Assembly (NCBI RefSeq): GCF_016765635.1 | Contig: NZ_JAESVD010000002.1 | Span: 372,001 to 436,000 of the forward strand | Length of the DNA: 64,000 bases | Direction: 5' to 3' | Origin: Shewanella schlegeliana | GTDB taxonomy: Bacteria; Pseudomonadota; Gammaproteobacteria; Enterobacterales; Shewanellaceae | Part shown: positions 18,197 through 28,500 of the stretch, piece by piece | Layout: each line of letters starts with the position of its first letter | Numbering within the stretch: position 1 is the stretch's first letter | Notes under the pieces: generated by a model | The model's input: the letters and a program-made list of their open reading frames with translations, nothing else | Told to the model about the DNA's origin: nothing | Database searches by the model: none | Translations under genes and position numbers: made by a program

Positions 18197-20713
18197 TTAA
18201 CCGTGCGGCGAACAATGCAAAAATGCTGTCAGCTCTTCAACCAGTTTAGGCTTGCTGTAAAAATAGCCCTGTGCATGATCACACAGATTATCTTTTAAGA
18301 AATCGGCTTGCTGCTGCGTCTCCACTCCTTCAGCAACCACTTTTAGATTCAAGGCATGCCCCATAGCAATAATCGCCTTAGCTATCGCGGTATTGTGGGT
18401 ATCGAAAGGCAAGCCCGCAATGAAGGACTGGTCGATTTTAAGCTTATGGATCGGCAGTTTTTTAAGGTAGCTTAAAGACGAGTATCCAGTACCAAAGTCA
18501 TCGATCGATAACTCGACCCCCATCAGCCCTAGTTTAGCTAAATCTTGGCTTACAAGCTCAGGCTCTGACATCATGCAACTTTCCGTCACCTCGAGCTCTA
18601 AACTACTGGCAGGCAAGCCGGTTTGTTTAAGGATCTCTGCAACTTCATCGACAAAACTGCTGCGCTGAATTTGCTGACCAGCAACATTCACTGCGATTCG
18701 ACCAAAACTAACACCTTGTTCACGCCAACGCTGCCCCTGTTCACAAGCACGCTTTAACACCCAGCGGCCAATATCTTGAATGAGGCCAATTTTTTCTGCC
18801 AATGGAATAAAGATAGCAGGAGAAATAGAGCCAAAAACAGGATCGTCCCAACGCAGTAAGGCCTCAAACCCCACCACTTGGCCAGTGTTAAAACAGATCT
18901 TTGGCTGATACACCAGATGCAAAGCATTGAGCTCTATGGCGTCATGGAGTGCACTCTGTAATTTAAGTTTAGCGACAGACTCTTGATTCAGAGACTCGGT
19001 ATAGAAGGCACAATTATTACGGCCATCTTGCTTAGCTCTATGCATCGCGACTTCTGCATTAACCAGTAATCCGCTGCAATCCTCAGCATCATCGGGATAA
19101 ATAGCCACCCCCATGCTCGACGTGAGGCGCGCCTGACCATACTCGCCTAAGATAAAAGGCTGGTCGAACACCTTACGCAAATTGTTAATCTGCAGCAGTA
19201 GGGTATCGTTACTGTCAATATTGGGTAGGATCACCGCAAACTCATCACTACCTAATCGCGCAGCGGTAACTAAGTCACCTAAGGTCAGACTAAAACGGCG
19301 ACTCAGCTCAAGTAGAACCTCATCACCAACTGGGTGGCCATAGCTTTCATTGATCTGCTTAAAGAGATCGACATCGATATAGACCAACCCAAGACGGGTA
19401 TTGCAGTGTCCCGCCTGCTTCAACTCCTGTTCTAAGCTGGTATTAAGCGCCATACGATTAGGCAGCTTAGTCAACGGGTCGTGAAATGCGACCTTAGCAA
19501 GCTCGGCTTCACTCTGTTTTTGTGCAGAGATATCGTTAAATACTGCGACAAAATATTGGATCAGATGCTCATCATCATAAACCGCACTGATATTAAGCAG
19601 CTGTGGAAAGATAGCGCCGCTCTTACGGCGATTCCAGATCTCACCGTGCCACTTGCCTTTGCTAAGCAAGTCGCGCCACATTGTGGTAAAAAAGGCTTTC
19701 TCATGACGTCCAGAGTTAAGTACTCGCGGGTTTAGCCCTAACAGCTCCTCTTTCGTGTAACCTGTAATCTTGCTAAAGGCACCATGAGCATTGACAATCG
19801 TTCCATCGACATCGGTAATAATCACGCCCTCTACCGAGTTTTCGAAGACTCTCGAAGCCAGTTCAAGCTGATCTTTTGCCGCTTTATGTGAAGAGATATT
19901 ACGTGAGATCCCAATCACCCCAGTGAGCTCACCGTCGTTATCGATGACAGGCACTTTAGTCGTTTCGAGCCAAGAGTCGACATCACCGATATCTAAGCCC
20001 TCACATTCACCAGCACTGACTTGAACTCCTTGTCGAATAGATTCGATATCACTGGCAATAAAATGCTTAGCCAAGCGTGGTTCAAATAGCTCATCATCGG
20101 TGAAGTTCAGGATCTGCTCTCGAGGGCGATTCCACGCAAGCTCTACACTGTGATTGACCATCATGTAGCGGCCAGATACATCTTTCACCCAGACATGCTC
20201 TTTCATGCAATCGATGAAGTCCTGCAAACTTATCAGGCTAGTCTGATGACTCACATCACGCATACAATTTTGGTCGCGCTTAAATTGGCGATAAATCTGA
20301 GCTAAGTCCAGCTCTATGCTATCGGCAAAAACTTTCAATAACCGTCGAAGTTCAGCTTGTTGAGCTGGAAAAGAGTGAGCCGGAATGTCGGTCGGGGGAC
20401 AGATACAGAGATAGCCGAACAGAGCACCTGCTGGCCAGTTGATTGGCAACAAACATTGAATACCGCTGTCGAGTTCAACTAGCGTTTCGCTATCATCAGA
20501 CAATTGGGTAGAATCGCAGCGATAAACCTGCTCCCGAGTCAATTGCAGCTTCTCGAGTCGCTCAAGAGTAATATTGGCATAACTGATAGGAACAAACTTA
20601 TCCGTCTGCTCTACCTGTAATAACGCGGTCCCGCACTGGGCTATTCGTGCCAGCATATCGATAGATTGCTGCCATTCACCCCGTTGTGCTTGCGTTATTA
20701 TGATATCAATCAA
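18197..20713 (-). CDS. PAS-PAS-GGDEF-EAL cyclic-di-GMP signalling protein
   Basis: 838 residues with no signal peptide or clear TM. An N-terminal GAF-like sensor region (1-145) precedes PAS domains at about 160-275 and 280-400, a GGDEF domain (about 405-560) and an EAL domain (about 575-830). The GGDEF signature is degenerate (RLGSDEF) and no clear inhibitory RxxD site is seen, whereas EAL motifs are intact (GFEALLRW, ELEVTESCM, IDDFGTGYSSL, KIDQSFI). Net phosphodiesterase activity is therefore more likely. Start is a TTG with AGGA seven bases upstream; no ATG is near. Confidence 0.9.
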   Translation of the reverse strand: MIDIIITQAQRGEWQQSIDMLARIAQCGTALLQVEQTDKFVPISYANITLERLEKLQLTREQVYRCDSTQLSDDSETLVELDSGIQCLLPINWPAGALFGYLCICPPTDIPAHSFPAQQAELRRLLKVFADSIELDLAQIYRQFKRDQNCMRDVSHQTSLISLQDFIDCMKEHVWVKDVSGRYMMVNHSVELAWNRPREQILNFTDDELFEPRLAKHFIASDIESIRQGVQVSAGECEGLDIGDVDSWLETTKVPVIDNDGELTGVIGISRNISSHKAAKDQLELASRVFENSVEGVIITDVDGTIVNAHGAFSKITGYTKEELLGLNPRVLNSGRHEKAFFTTMWRDLLSKGKWHGEIWNRRKSGAIFPQLLNISAVYDDEHLIQYFVAVFNDISAQKQSEAELAKVAFHDPLTKLPNRMALNTSLEQELKQAGHCNTRLGLVYIDVDLFKQINESYGHPVGDEVLLELSRRFSLTLGDLVTAARLGSDEFAVILPNIDSNDTLLLQINNLRKVFDQPFILGEYGQARLTSSMGVAIYPDDAEDCSGLLVNAEVAMHRAKQDGRNNCAFYTESLNQESVAKLKLQSALHDAIELNALHLVYQPKICFNTGQVVGFEALLRWDDPVFGSISPAIFIPLAEKIGLIQDIGRWVLKRACEQGQRWREQGVSFGRIAVNVAGQQIQRSSFVDEVAEILKQTGLPASSLELEVTESCMMSEPELVSQDLAKLGLMGVELSIDDFGTGYSSLSYLKKLPIHKLKIDQSFIAGLPFDTHNTAIAKAIIAMGHALNLKVVAEGVETQQQADFLKDNLCDHAQGYFYSKPKLVEELTAFLHCSPHG

Positions 20714-21294
20714 CTCTATGTCCTATTAATCTTTCCACTGTAATTCAAAAAGTATTCTGTCAATTGTGCCAGTATCGATGGTGATAAAGTGTAAAACACA
20801 CTCTTTTCACATGAAAATATCAAAAACAGGCTTAACCTTAGTATTTAAGACTAAAAATATAAAGATTCACCCTAGATAAAATTGCAGAAAATCGGCACGA
20901 GACAAAATGGCAATAACTTTACTAGATAATGACTTTTCTAGCCCCGTACCTAGCGCGTTAATCTAACATTTATACCAATAAAATCATAGACATTAGCGAT
21001 ATCCCATCTCATTTATCACTCGTTCTCGCCCCACACTATACCATTAGAGGTATGTATTAGTTTTCACCTATATATTAAATAGGGAAAGTTTTAGCCTAGC
21101 GCGAAACTAAATCAAGATTAACTCAATTAACAACAACGAATATAACTAAACTAAACTAAACTCTAGCAACCCGACAAAATACAGGGAATCGACTTTGATT
21201 TACTTGATAAAAATCATATCTCGTGAGATTAATCTTTCTACTATTTAGATAAATGCATCTCTGTCACAGAAATGCATAATTTGAAATTGTGACA
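20714..21294. other. AT-rich intergenic region with no visible gene
   Basis: About 580 bases between the start of the GGDEF-EAL gene and the lysS terminator. No ORF with a ribosome site, no tRNA-like fold and no repeat was noticed. It must contain the promoter of the GGDEF-EAL gene. Confidence 0.5.
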
Positions 21295-21325
21295 TAAAAA
21301 AACCAGCCTAGTGGCTGGTTTTTTA
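21295..21325 (-). terminator. Intrinsic terminator of the prfB-lysS operon
   Basis: AAAAAACCAGCC-TAGT-GGCTGGTTTTTT, a symmetric hairpin 33 bases after the lysS stop codon. Confidence 0.88.
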
Positions 21326-21357
21326 AGTCTTGTAGATAAGCACCTACATTCCAGAGA

Positions 21358-22863
21358 TTAGTTAGCCTGTGGGCGCATCGCTGGGAATAAGATCACGTCA
21401 CGAATGGTGTGCGTGTTAGTGAATAGCATCACTAGACGGTCGATACCAATACCTTGACCCGCTGTTGGCGGTAAGCCGTGCTCTAGGGCTGTGATGTAGT
21501 CAGCATCGTAGAACATCGCTTCGTCATCACCCGCGTCTTTTGCATCAACCTGCGCCTTGAAACGGCTATCTTGATCTTCAGCATCGTTAAGCTCAGAGAA
21601 ACCGTTAGCCACTTCACGGCCACCGATAAAGAACTCGAAACGGTCAGTGATGAAATGGTTTTCGTCATTACGGCGCGCTAGTGGAGAGATATCCGCTGGG
21701 TAGCCAGTAATGAAAGTAGGTTGCATTAGCTTAGGCTCAGCAGTCTCACCGAAGATCTCTTCAAGTAACTGACCACAAGTCCAGAACTTCTCAACTGTCA
21801 TGCCTAGGCTCTTAGCCAAGTCACGCATAAACTCAACATCTTTAACTTCTTCGTAAGTCATAGACTGGATTGTTGCGTTGTCTGGGTTGTACTTCTTGAT
21901 TGCATCCAACATGCTCAAACGTGCATATGGGCCACCAAAATCAACGACGTGCTCGCCATATGGAAGCTGTGGAGAACCACAAAGTTCAGTGGCGATAGAA
22001 CTTAGCATCTCTTCAGTCAGATCCATCAGATCTTTATAGTCAGCATACGCCATATAGAATTCCATCATGGTGAATTCTGGGTTATGACGTGGTGATAGAC
22101 CTTCGTTACGGAAGTTACGGTTGATTTCGAATACGCGCTCAAAACCACCAACCACTAGACGCTTAAGGTATAGCTCAGGAGCAATACGTAGATACATAGC
22201 GATATCTAGCGCATTGTGATGCGTCTCGAATGGGCGTGCTGAAGCGCCACCAGGGATGCTGTGCATCATTGGCGTTTCAACTTCCATAAACTCTTTCTTC
22301 ACCATGAAGTTACGAATAGCCGAAACGACTTTAGAACGCATGATAAAGGCTTCACGAGACTCTTCGTTAACGATCAAGTCAATATAACGCTGACGGTAGC
22401 GAGTCTCTTGGTCTGTTAGACCGTGGAACTTCTCTGGAAGCGGACGCAGTGCCTTAGTGAGCAACTGGTACTCTTCCATGTTCACATATAGGTCGCCCTT
22501 ACCAGAAAGGTGTAGTTGACCCGTCACACCGATGATGTCACCGATATCTAGACCTTGGAATTTCTCTTTAAGATCTTTTTGAACGTCTTTACCCGCGTAA
22601 GCCTGGATACGACCACTCACATCTTGAATCACTAAGAATGGACCACGCTTAGCCATTACACGACCAGCGATTGAACGCTGAATACCCATGCCTTCAAGCT
22701 CTTCTTTGGTGTTATTACCAAATTCAGCTTGAATGTCTGCCGCTTTGTGTTTTCGATCGAAGTTGTTCGGGTGACCGTTTGCAGGGCAGTTCGTACGGAT
22801 GTGCTCTAATTTTGCACGACGTTCTGCAATTAACTTGTTCTCGTCTTGGGTTTGTTCAGTCAT
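21358..22863 (-). CDS. lysS: Lysyl-tRNA synthetase, class II
   Basis: Charges tRNA-Lys in the cytoplasm. 501 residues (E. coli LysS 505). An N-terminal OB-fold anticodon-binding domain (about 60-150, [17 protein letters not shown]) is followed by the class II catalytic domain with motif 1 around [21 protein letters not shown], motif 2 in [20 protein letters not shown] and motif 3 in [14 protein letters not shown]. It follows prfB with a 12-base gap, the prfB-lysS order common in gammaproteobacteria. Confidence 0.97.
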   Translation of the reverse strand: MTEQTQDENKLIAERRAKLEHIRTNCPANGHPNNFDRKHKAADIQAEFGNNTKEELEGMGIQRSIAGRVMAKRGPFLVIQDVSGRIQAYAGKDVQKDLKEKFQGLDIGDIIGVTGQLHLSGKGDLYVNMEEYQLLTKALRPLPEKFHGLTDQETRYRQRYIDLIVNEESREAFIMRSKVVSAIRNFMVKKEFMEVETPMMHSIPGGASARPFETHHNALDIAMYLRIAPELYLKRLVVGGFERVFEINRNFRNEGLSPRHNPEFTMMEFYMAYADYKDLMDLTEEMLSSIATELCGSPQLPYGEHVVDFGGPYARLSMLDAIKKYNPDNATIQSMTYEEVKDVEFMRDLAKSLGMTVEKFWTCGQLLEEIFGETAEPKLMQPTFITGYPADISPLARRNDENHFITDRFEFFIGGREVANGFSELNDAEDQDSRFKAQVDAKDAGDDEAMFYDADYITALEHGLPPTAGQGIGIDRLVMLFTNTHTIRDVILFPAMRPQAN

Positions 22864-22875
22864 CTTCTTCTCTCG

Positions 22876-23974
22876 TTAAAGGCCAGATTTCAGGCTAGCT
22901 TCAATAAACTTGTCCAGATCGCCATCTAAAACGCTCTGGGTATTTCGGTTTTCAACGCCGGTACGTAGATCTTTGATACGCGCGTCATCGAGCACGTATG
23001 AACGGATCTGACTGCCCCAGCCAATATCTGACTTGGCATCTTCGGCGGCTTGCTTGTCGGCATTCTGCTTAAGCATCTCGAGCTCATACAGCTTTGCTTT
23101 TAACTGTTTCATGGCCGAATCACGGTTTTTATGCTGTGAACGGTCATTCTGACATTGCACCACAGTGTTGGTCGGTAAGTGAGTAATACGAATTGCCGAC
23201 TCAGTTTTGTTAACGTGCTGACCACCCGCGCCTGACGCACGGTAGGTGTCAATTCTTAAGTCCGATGGATTAATATCAATCTCAATCGAATCATCAATTT
23301 CTGGGTAAACGAATACCGAACAGAAAGAGGTGTGACGTTTGCCCGATGAGTCAAATGGAGACTTACGCACTAAACGGTGTACACCGGTTTCAGTACGTAG
23401 TGAACCAAATGCATATTCACCAGTAAACTTCACTGTTGCGCCTTTAATACCCGCAACATCACCCGCAGTAACTTCAATCAGCTCTGGCTTATAGTCATGG
23501 GCTTCACCCCAACGCAAGAACATACGCAGAACCATATTGGCCCAATCTTGTGCTTCTGTTCCGCCTGAACCCGATTGAATATCTAAATAACAATCTGACG
23601 CATCATGTGGTTTAGAGAACATGCGACGGAACTCAAGTTCCTCAAGGCGTTTCTCTAGCCCTTGTAATTCCTCAGCGGCATCATTGAAGGTTTCTTCATC
23701 GTCTTCTTCAACGGCAAGTTCGAGTAATCCCTCGATATCTTCTAGGCCACTGTCCATATCGTCGATAGTCTTCACTACCGCTTCAAGTGCTGCACGCTCC
23801 TTGCCTAGGGCTTGGGCGTTTTCTGGATCGTTCCAAACTTCAGAGCTTTCAAGCTCTCGGCTGACTTCTTCTAGACGCTCACTCTTGGCATCGTAGTCAA
23901 AGATACCCCCGAAGAAGGTCGGTACGGTCGGCGAGCTCCTTGATTTTGAATTTAACTGGATTTACTTCAAACAT
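22876..23974 (-). CDS. prfB: Peptide chain release factor 2, expressed through programmed +1 frameshift
   Basis: Terminates translation at UGA and UAA. The gene is in two frames: codons 1-25 from the ATG at 23974 ([16 protein letters not shown]...) end at an in-frame TGA at 23899-23897; a +1 shift joins them to the long frame ending at 22876. The joined product is 365 residues, exactly the usual RF2 length. In the main frame the GGQ motif ([16 protein letters not shown]) and the stop-recognition region are intact. The shorter ORF starting at 23775 is only part of the protein. Operon with lysS. Confidence 0.96.
23895..23914 (-). promoter_or_regulatory. RF2 programmed frameshift site
   Basis: On the - strand CGGGGGTATCTTTGAC: a Shine-Dalgarno-like GGGGG three bases before CTT TGA C. 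This is the classic slippery site at which slow UGA termination, when RF2 is scarce, permits a +1 shift from CTT to TTT. It gives autoregulation of RF2. Confidence 0.95.
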
Positions 23975-24301
23975 GATTTAATCAACTTTTAATTACTAAG
24001 CGTTATCTGCCAAAAGCATTAATGCTTAAGTTACTACGAATGGAAAACCCGCTATTTTAACCCATGCTTTGTTTGAAACCTAGCGCCAAAAGCGTACAAA
24101 ATAGCAATTTTATTCATCAAACATTGCTCAATGGCTAAAAACTTAAATTTCCATCACAAACAAACCGAGAAACTGCGACCAAATGCATTAGCAAATAACG
24201 ACGCCGCTCTAGGTGAAATCTGCAGCTTTGGTTAAGGCTGGCTATACTCAGTAATATCCAGACTCAATATTAGCCAGCTACTTTGATGGTCGACGCGATT
24301 T
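23975..24301. other. Divergent intergenic region, prfB / channel gene
   Basis: 327 bases, AT-rich. It holds promoters for prfB-lysS (left) and the pentapeptide-channel gene (right). No ORF or structured element was recognised. Confidence 0.4.
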
Positions 24302-25294
24302 ATGCCAACAGAAAACCAGCCTGCCAACCTCTGTCGTTACCATGAAAACAATCAACATACCTGCCGAGAAGTCGCTGGGAAATCGGGCCTTTGCTACTGG
24401 CATGATCCACAAATCATAAAGAATAATCCCGAGGATATTCATAATCTTGAAGAGTTTGCCCGTAAGGGAGGTCAACTTAGAGGTATCAGCCTAAACCATG
24501 CAAACCTTGCCAACATAGACCTCGTGCGTCACCAGCAAAAGGTTGGCTTCGATATGAGCAATGCCGAACTCTACCGCGCCGATTTAAGCGGCGCCCACCT
24601 GTTTAATATCAAGCTTAAAAATGCCAGTCTGATGAAGGCCGATCTGCGCGATGCCACAGTGCACTGCGCCAATCTAAGTGGCTGCAATCTGCTTGGAGTT
24701 AAATGGTTAGGCGCTAAAATTGAAAATATGCATGTTGGAAACACCCTGCGTCAGGAGCACTTAGCTCACGAAGCGAAAAAAGTCAGAGATAATGACAGGG
24801 CTATGGATTATTTAGAGCAGGCCGAAGAGATCTACCGCGATCTGCGCAAAGCCGCCGATAGAGAGGGGCTGTTCGCCATGTCTGGCCAATATATTCGTAA
24901 AGAGCTCACCATGCGCCGCTATCAGATGCCAAGGTACTGCCTTAAGCGCATCATTTCTAAAGCGATCGATCTATTTTGCGGCTACGGTGAGGCACCGTTA
25001 AGGGTGGTGGGCTTCTCATTGATCCTCATTCTTATCTGCGCCGTGCTCTACTTCTTTGCCGGATTGCAGTATGGCGGTCAGTTGCAGGCATTTAATCTAA
25101 GCCAAGATCTCGCCAGCAATATCATGTTGTTTTTCAACTGCATTTACTACTCGGTCGTCACCTTTACTACCCTAGGCTATGGCGACTTCACCCCAATCGG
25201 TTTCTCACGAGCCATCGCCGCCTTCGAGGCTTTTACTGGCAGTTTTACTATCGCGCTATTCGTGGTGGTATTTGTCAAGAAGATGACTCGATAA
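24302..25294 (+). CDS. Pentapeptide-repeat protein fused to a two-TM potassium-channel pore
   Basis: 330 residues. Residues 11-36 hold a Cys/His cluster (CRYH, HTC, GLCYWHDP) that could bind zinc. Residues about 55-140 form pentapeptide repeats (ANLAN, AELYRADLSG, ASLMKADLRD, ANLSGCNLLG), a right-handed β-helix. A charged helical linker (145-215) leads to two TM helices flanking the K+ selectivity filter TTLGYGD (about 289-295). The likely role is a ligand- or protein-gated ion channel of the inner membrane with a cytoplasmic sensor. Function in the cell is unknown. Single gene, ATG at 24302, divergent from prfB. Confidence 0.85.
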   Translation: MPTENQPANLCRYHENNQHTCREVAGKSGLCYWHDPQIIKNNPEDIHNLEEFARKGGQLRGISLNHANLANIDLVRHQQKVGFDMSNAELYRADLSGAHLFNIKLKNASLMKADLRDATVHCANLSGCNLLGVKWLGAKIENMHVGNTLRQEHLAHEAKKVRDNDRAMDYLEQAEEIYRDLRKAADREGLFAMSGQYIRKELTMRRYQMPRYCLKRIISKAIDLFCGYGEAPLRVVGFSLILILICAVLYFFAGLQYGGQLQAFNLSQDLASNIMLFFNCIYYSVVTFTTLGYGDFTPIGFSRAIAAFEAFTGSFTIALFVVVFVKKMTR

Positions 25295-25346
25295 GCCTCT
25301 GATAATCCATTTAAAACTCCTCCCTAACACCTCCCTCTACCCACAC

Positions 25347-25362
25347 AAGGATCTAGATCACA
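25347..25362. promoter_or_regulatory. Candidate CRP-binding site upstream of the FdhA-like gene
   Basis: AAGGATCTAGATCACA matches 13 of 16 core positions of the CRP consensus TGTGATCTAGATCACA. Its centre is about 237 bases before the start codon, within the 297-base upstream region. No promoter could be aligned to it. Confidence 0.4.
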
Positions 25363-25591
25363 GATTAGACCAGCCACAATAATTATTGCGCACACTTCAG
25401 GCATCACCTGTGAGCGGATTAGCAATTTTAGTTAAAACTTAAGCTGCATTATCAGCGTAAAAAAAGGCCGCAGGTATACTCAGAGAAATAAGATTTCGCC
25501 TAGTCCGTCTCCGTGAGTGCAGCTCTTACGTCAAGGTCATCGACCCCAACGCTTAGTGCCAGCAGTGACCCTATAAATAAAGGCCCATGCG

Positions 25592-28500
25592 ATGAAACAA
25601 ATAATAATTGATGGCAAGTCCTTAGTAGCCAATCAGCAAGATACCCTACTAGACGTCGCGCTCAATGCCGACATAGCAATTCCTAACCTATGTAAGAGCA
25701 AAGCCAGCTCTTTAGTGCATGACAGCAAACAAAACTGCAACCTTTGCCATGTAGAGCTAGTCGGCAGCGATAACAGCATCACTAATGTCCGCGCCTGTGA
25801 GACGCGAGTTGCCGACATCACAGAACAAAATATTCAAGTCATCACTCAGTCGGCCGCCCTCAGCAAACAGCGTAAAGCTGCGCTGCAAGTCATTTTGTCC
25901 GATCATTTCGCCGACTGTGAAGCCCCTTGTCAAACCGCCTGTCCTGCTGGCGTTGACGTGCAATCTTACCTGTACCATATCGCCCAAGGTGACCATAGTG
26001 AAGCGGTTAAAGTCATTAAGCAGACCTTACCCTTACCACTATCTATTGGCCGTGTCTGTCCCGCCTTTTGTGAGTCAGAGTGTCGCCGAGGGCTCATCGA
26101 TGAGCCAGTCGCCATTCGCCAATTAAAGCGCCACGCCGCCGACTTAGATCTCGATGATGCCAACCCTTATGTACCGCCCAAGGCGCCTGCGACCAATAAG
26201 AAAGTCGCCATCATAGGCAGTGGCCCAGCTGGTATTTCAGCGGGTTATTACCTGTCTAACAATGGCCACGATGTCACCATATTCGAGTCAATGCCAAAGG
26301 CTGGCGGCTGGCTAAGATACGGTATTCCAGAGTATCGCTTACCGAAGGCGATTCTCGACAAAGAGATCGAACTTCTGTGCAAGAATGGTCTCAATATTGA
26401 AACCGATACTCGCCTTGGTCGTGATATTCATCTCAACGGCTTAATCGAAGATTTTGATGCGGTCTGTTTAGCCATTGGTGCGCAAAAAGCGGTACCAATG
26501 AACTACCCTGGTATCGAGCTTGATGGTTGTTACTTAGGTGTCGACTACCTAAAAGATTACTGTACCGATAAGCAATACCAGACCGGCAAAAAAGTGGCGG
26601 TGATCGGTGGTGGTAACACCGCAATTGACTGCGCGCGCACCGCAAAACGTGACGGCGCCGATGTAACATTAATCTACCGTCGTACTCGTGACGAGATGCC
26701 CGCTGAAGACTATGAAATTCACGAAGCGGAGCAGGAAGGCATTAAGTTCCACTTCCTGACCAATCCGATTGAAAACCATAGTGATGAAAACGGCCGCGTT
26801 ACCAGCGTCACTTTTGAGGTCATGGCGCTTGGTGAACCCGATAGCTCGGGCCGTCGCAGCCCAACACCGACAGGGGAAACCTTTGTCGAAGCGTTCGACA
26901 CCGTCATTCCAGCCGTATCACAAACCCCTGATATGGAGTTTCTAGATCACCCTCGGAGCCAGCTAGCGACAGGTGCCGTGGCCCTTACCCGCTGGAATAC
27001 TTTTGAAGGTTGTGAGCACACCATGTCTGCGGGTCAATCTGCAGGGCTCGATAAACTGTTTGTGATTGGCGACTCACGCACCGGGCCTGCAACTGCCGTT
27101 GCAGCCGTGGCCGATGGCCGTAAGGCTGCCGATGCCATCGAAAAGCTATTGTCTCAAGGTCTCACCTGTGAGCTAGTCAAACAGCCATTTAACTCGACTA
27201 AGGCGGCTAAGACCAGCGCGCTTAAATCGTTTAAAGCCGATGCGCTATACCCAGAAACGGCAGTGCAGGCTCGCAGCAAAATGCCAGAACTGAACGAACT
27301 GCAACGGGCATTAAATTTTAGTGAAGTCGAGCTCGGCTTTGCCGCCGATGAAGCGATGAAAGAAGCGGCGCGCTGTCTCGAGTGCGCCTGTCAGGCCAAC
27401 ACAGATTGTAAGCTACGTGACTATGCTACCGAATATAAGGTTAAGGCCAGCGAGCTCGATATCAGTCATGCGCAACACTTTAGCGTCGATGATAGTGCGC
27501 CATTTATCACCTTCGATGCGAATCGCTGCATTAGCTGCGGTGCCTGTGTTGAGATCTGTAACGGCGCTAGCGGTCATAACGCGATCTCCTTTGCTAAAGA
27601 TCACTACCAAGCGATTCCAATCTCTTGTGACAGCTCATGTGACAGTCATGAGCGCAAAGCACCACGTGTCGGCTTTAGCGCCAGCATGAATGACAGCGAT
27701 TGTGTGCAATGCGGTAACTGCGTACAAGTCTGTCCAACTGGCGCACTGGTGGATGCTCGCGATAAGACTCAAGGCTTAACAGCCGCACAGAAGGCACCGC
27801 TTAAAACCGTGTCGACCATCTGTACCTATTGCGGTATTGGTTGTCGCATCAACATGCATGTGGATAAGCAGAAGAATCAGATCCTGCATATCAGTGGCGA
27901 TAGCACATCGCCAGTTAACGAAGGCATGCTATGCGTCAAAGGCCGCTTCGGTTTCGACTTTGTTGGTAGCGATAAGCGCCTAACCACACCACTCATTCGT
28001 AAAGAGGGTGAATTGGTTCCAGCCAGTTGGGATGAAGCAATCTCAGTGATAGCTAAGCGCTTTACAGAGATCAAACAGGCCCATGGCAATCAAGCGATTG
28101 CCGGGCTATCTTCGGCGAAAGCCACTAACGAAGATAACTTCGTTTTCCAAAAGTTCTTCCGCAGCGTGCTGGGTAATAACAACATCGACCACTGCGCCCG
28201 TCTTTGTCACGCATCGACCGTGACTGCGCTTCGCGAAAGCCTAGGCAGCGGTGCGATGACTAACGATATTCCGAGTATCAAAGATAGCGATCTTATCTTT
28301 ATCCTTGGCTCGGATACCGAGAGTGCCCACCCAATTATCGCCTCTCGTATCAAGCAGGCCATTAGAGAACATGGCGCACGCTTGATTGTTGCCGATCCTA
28401 AGCGTGTCTCCATTGCCGATAAGGCCCAGCTTTATGTTGCGCAAAGACCCGGCTCAGATGTGATGCTGCTTAACGCGATTATGCAGCAGATCATCAAAAA

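Noticed and set aside
28190..28220. Selenocysteine in the formate dehydrogenase domain
   Set aside because: The active-site codon is TGT (Cys), with no in-frame TGA anywhere in the gene.
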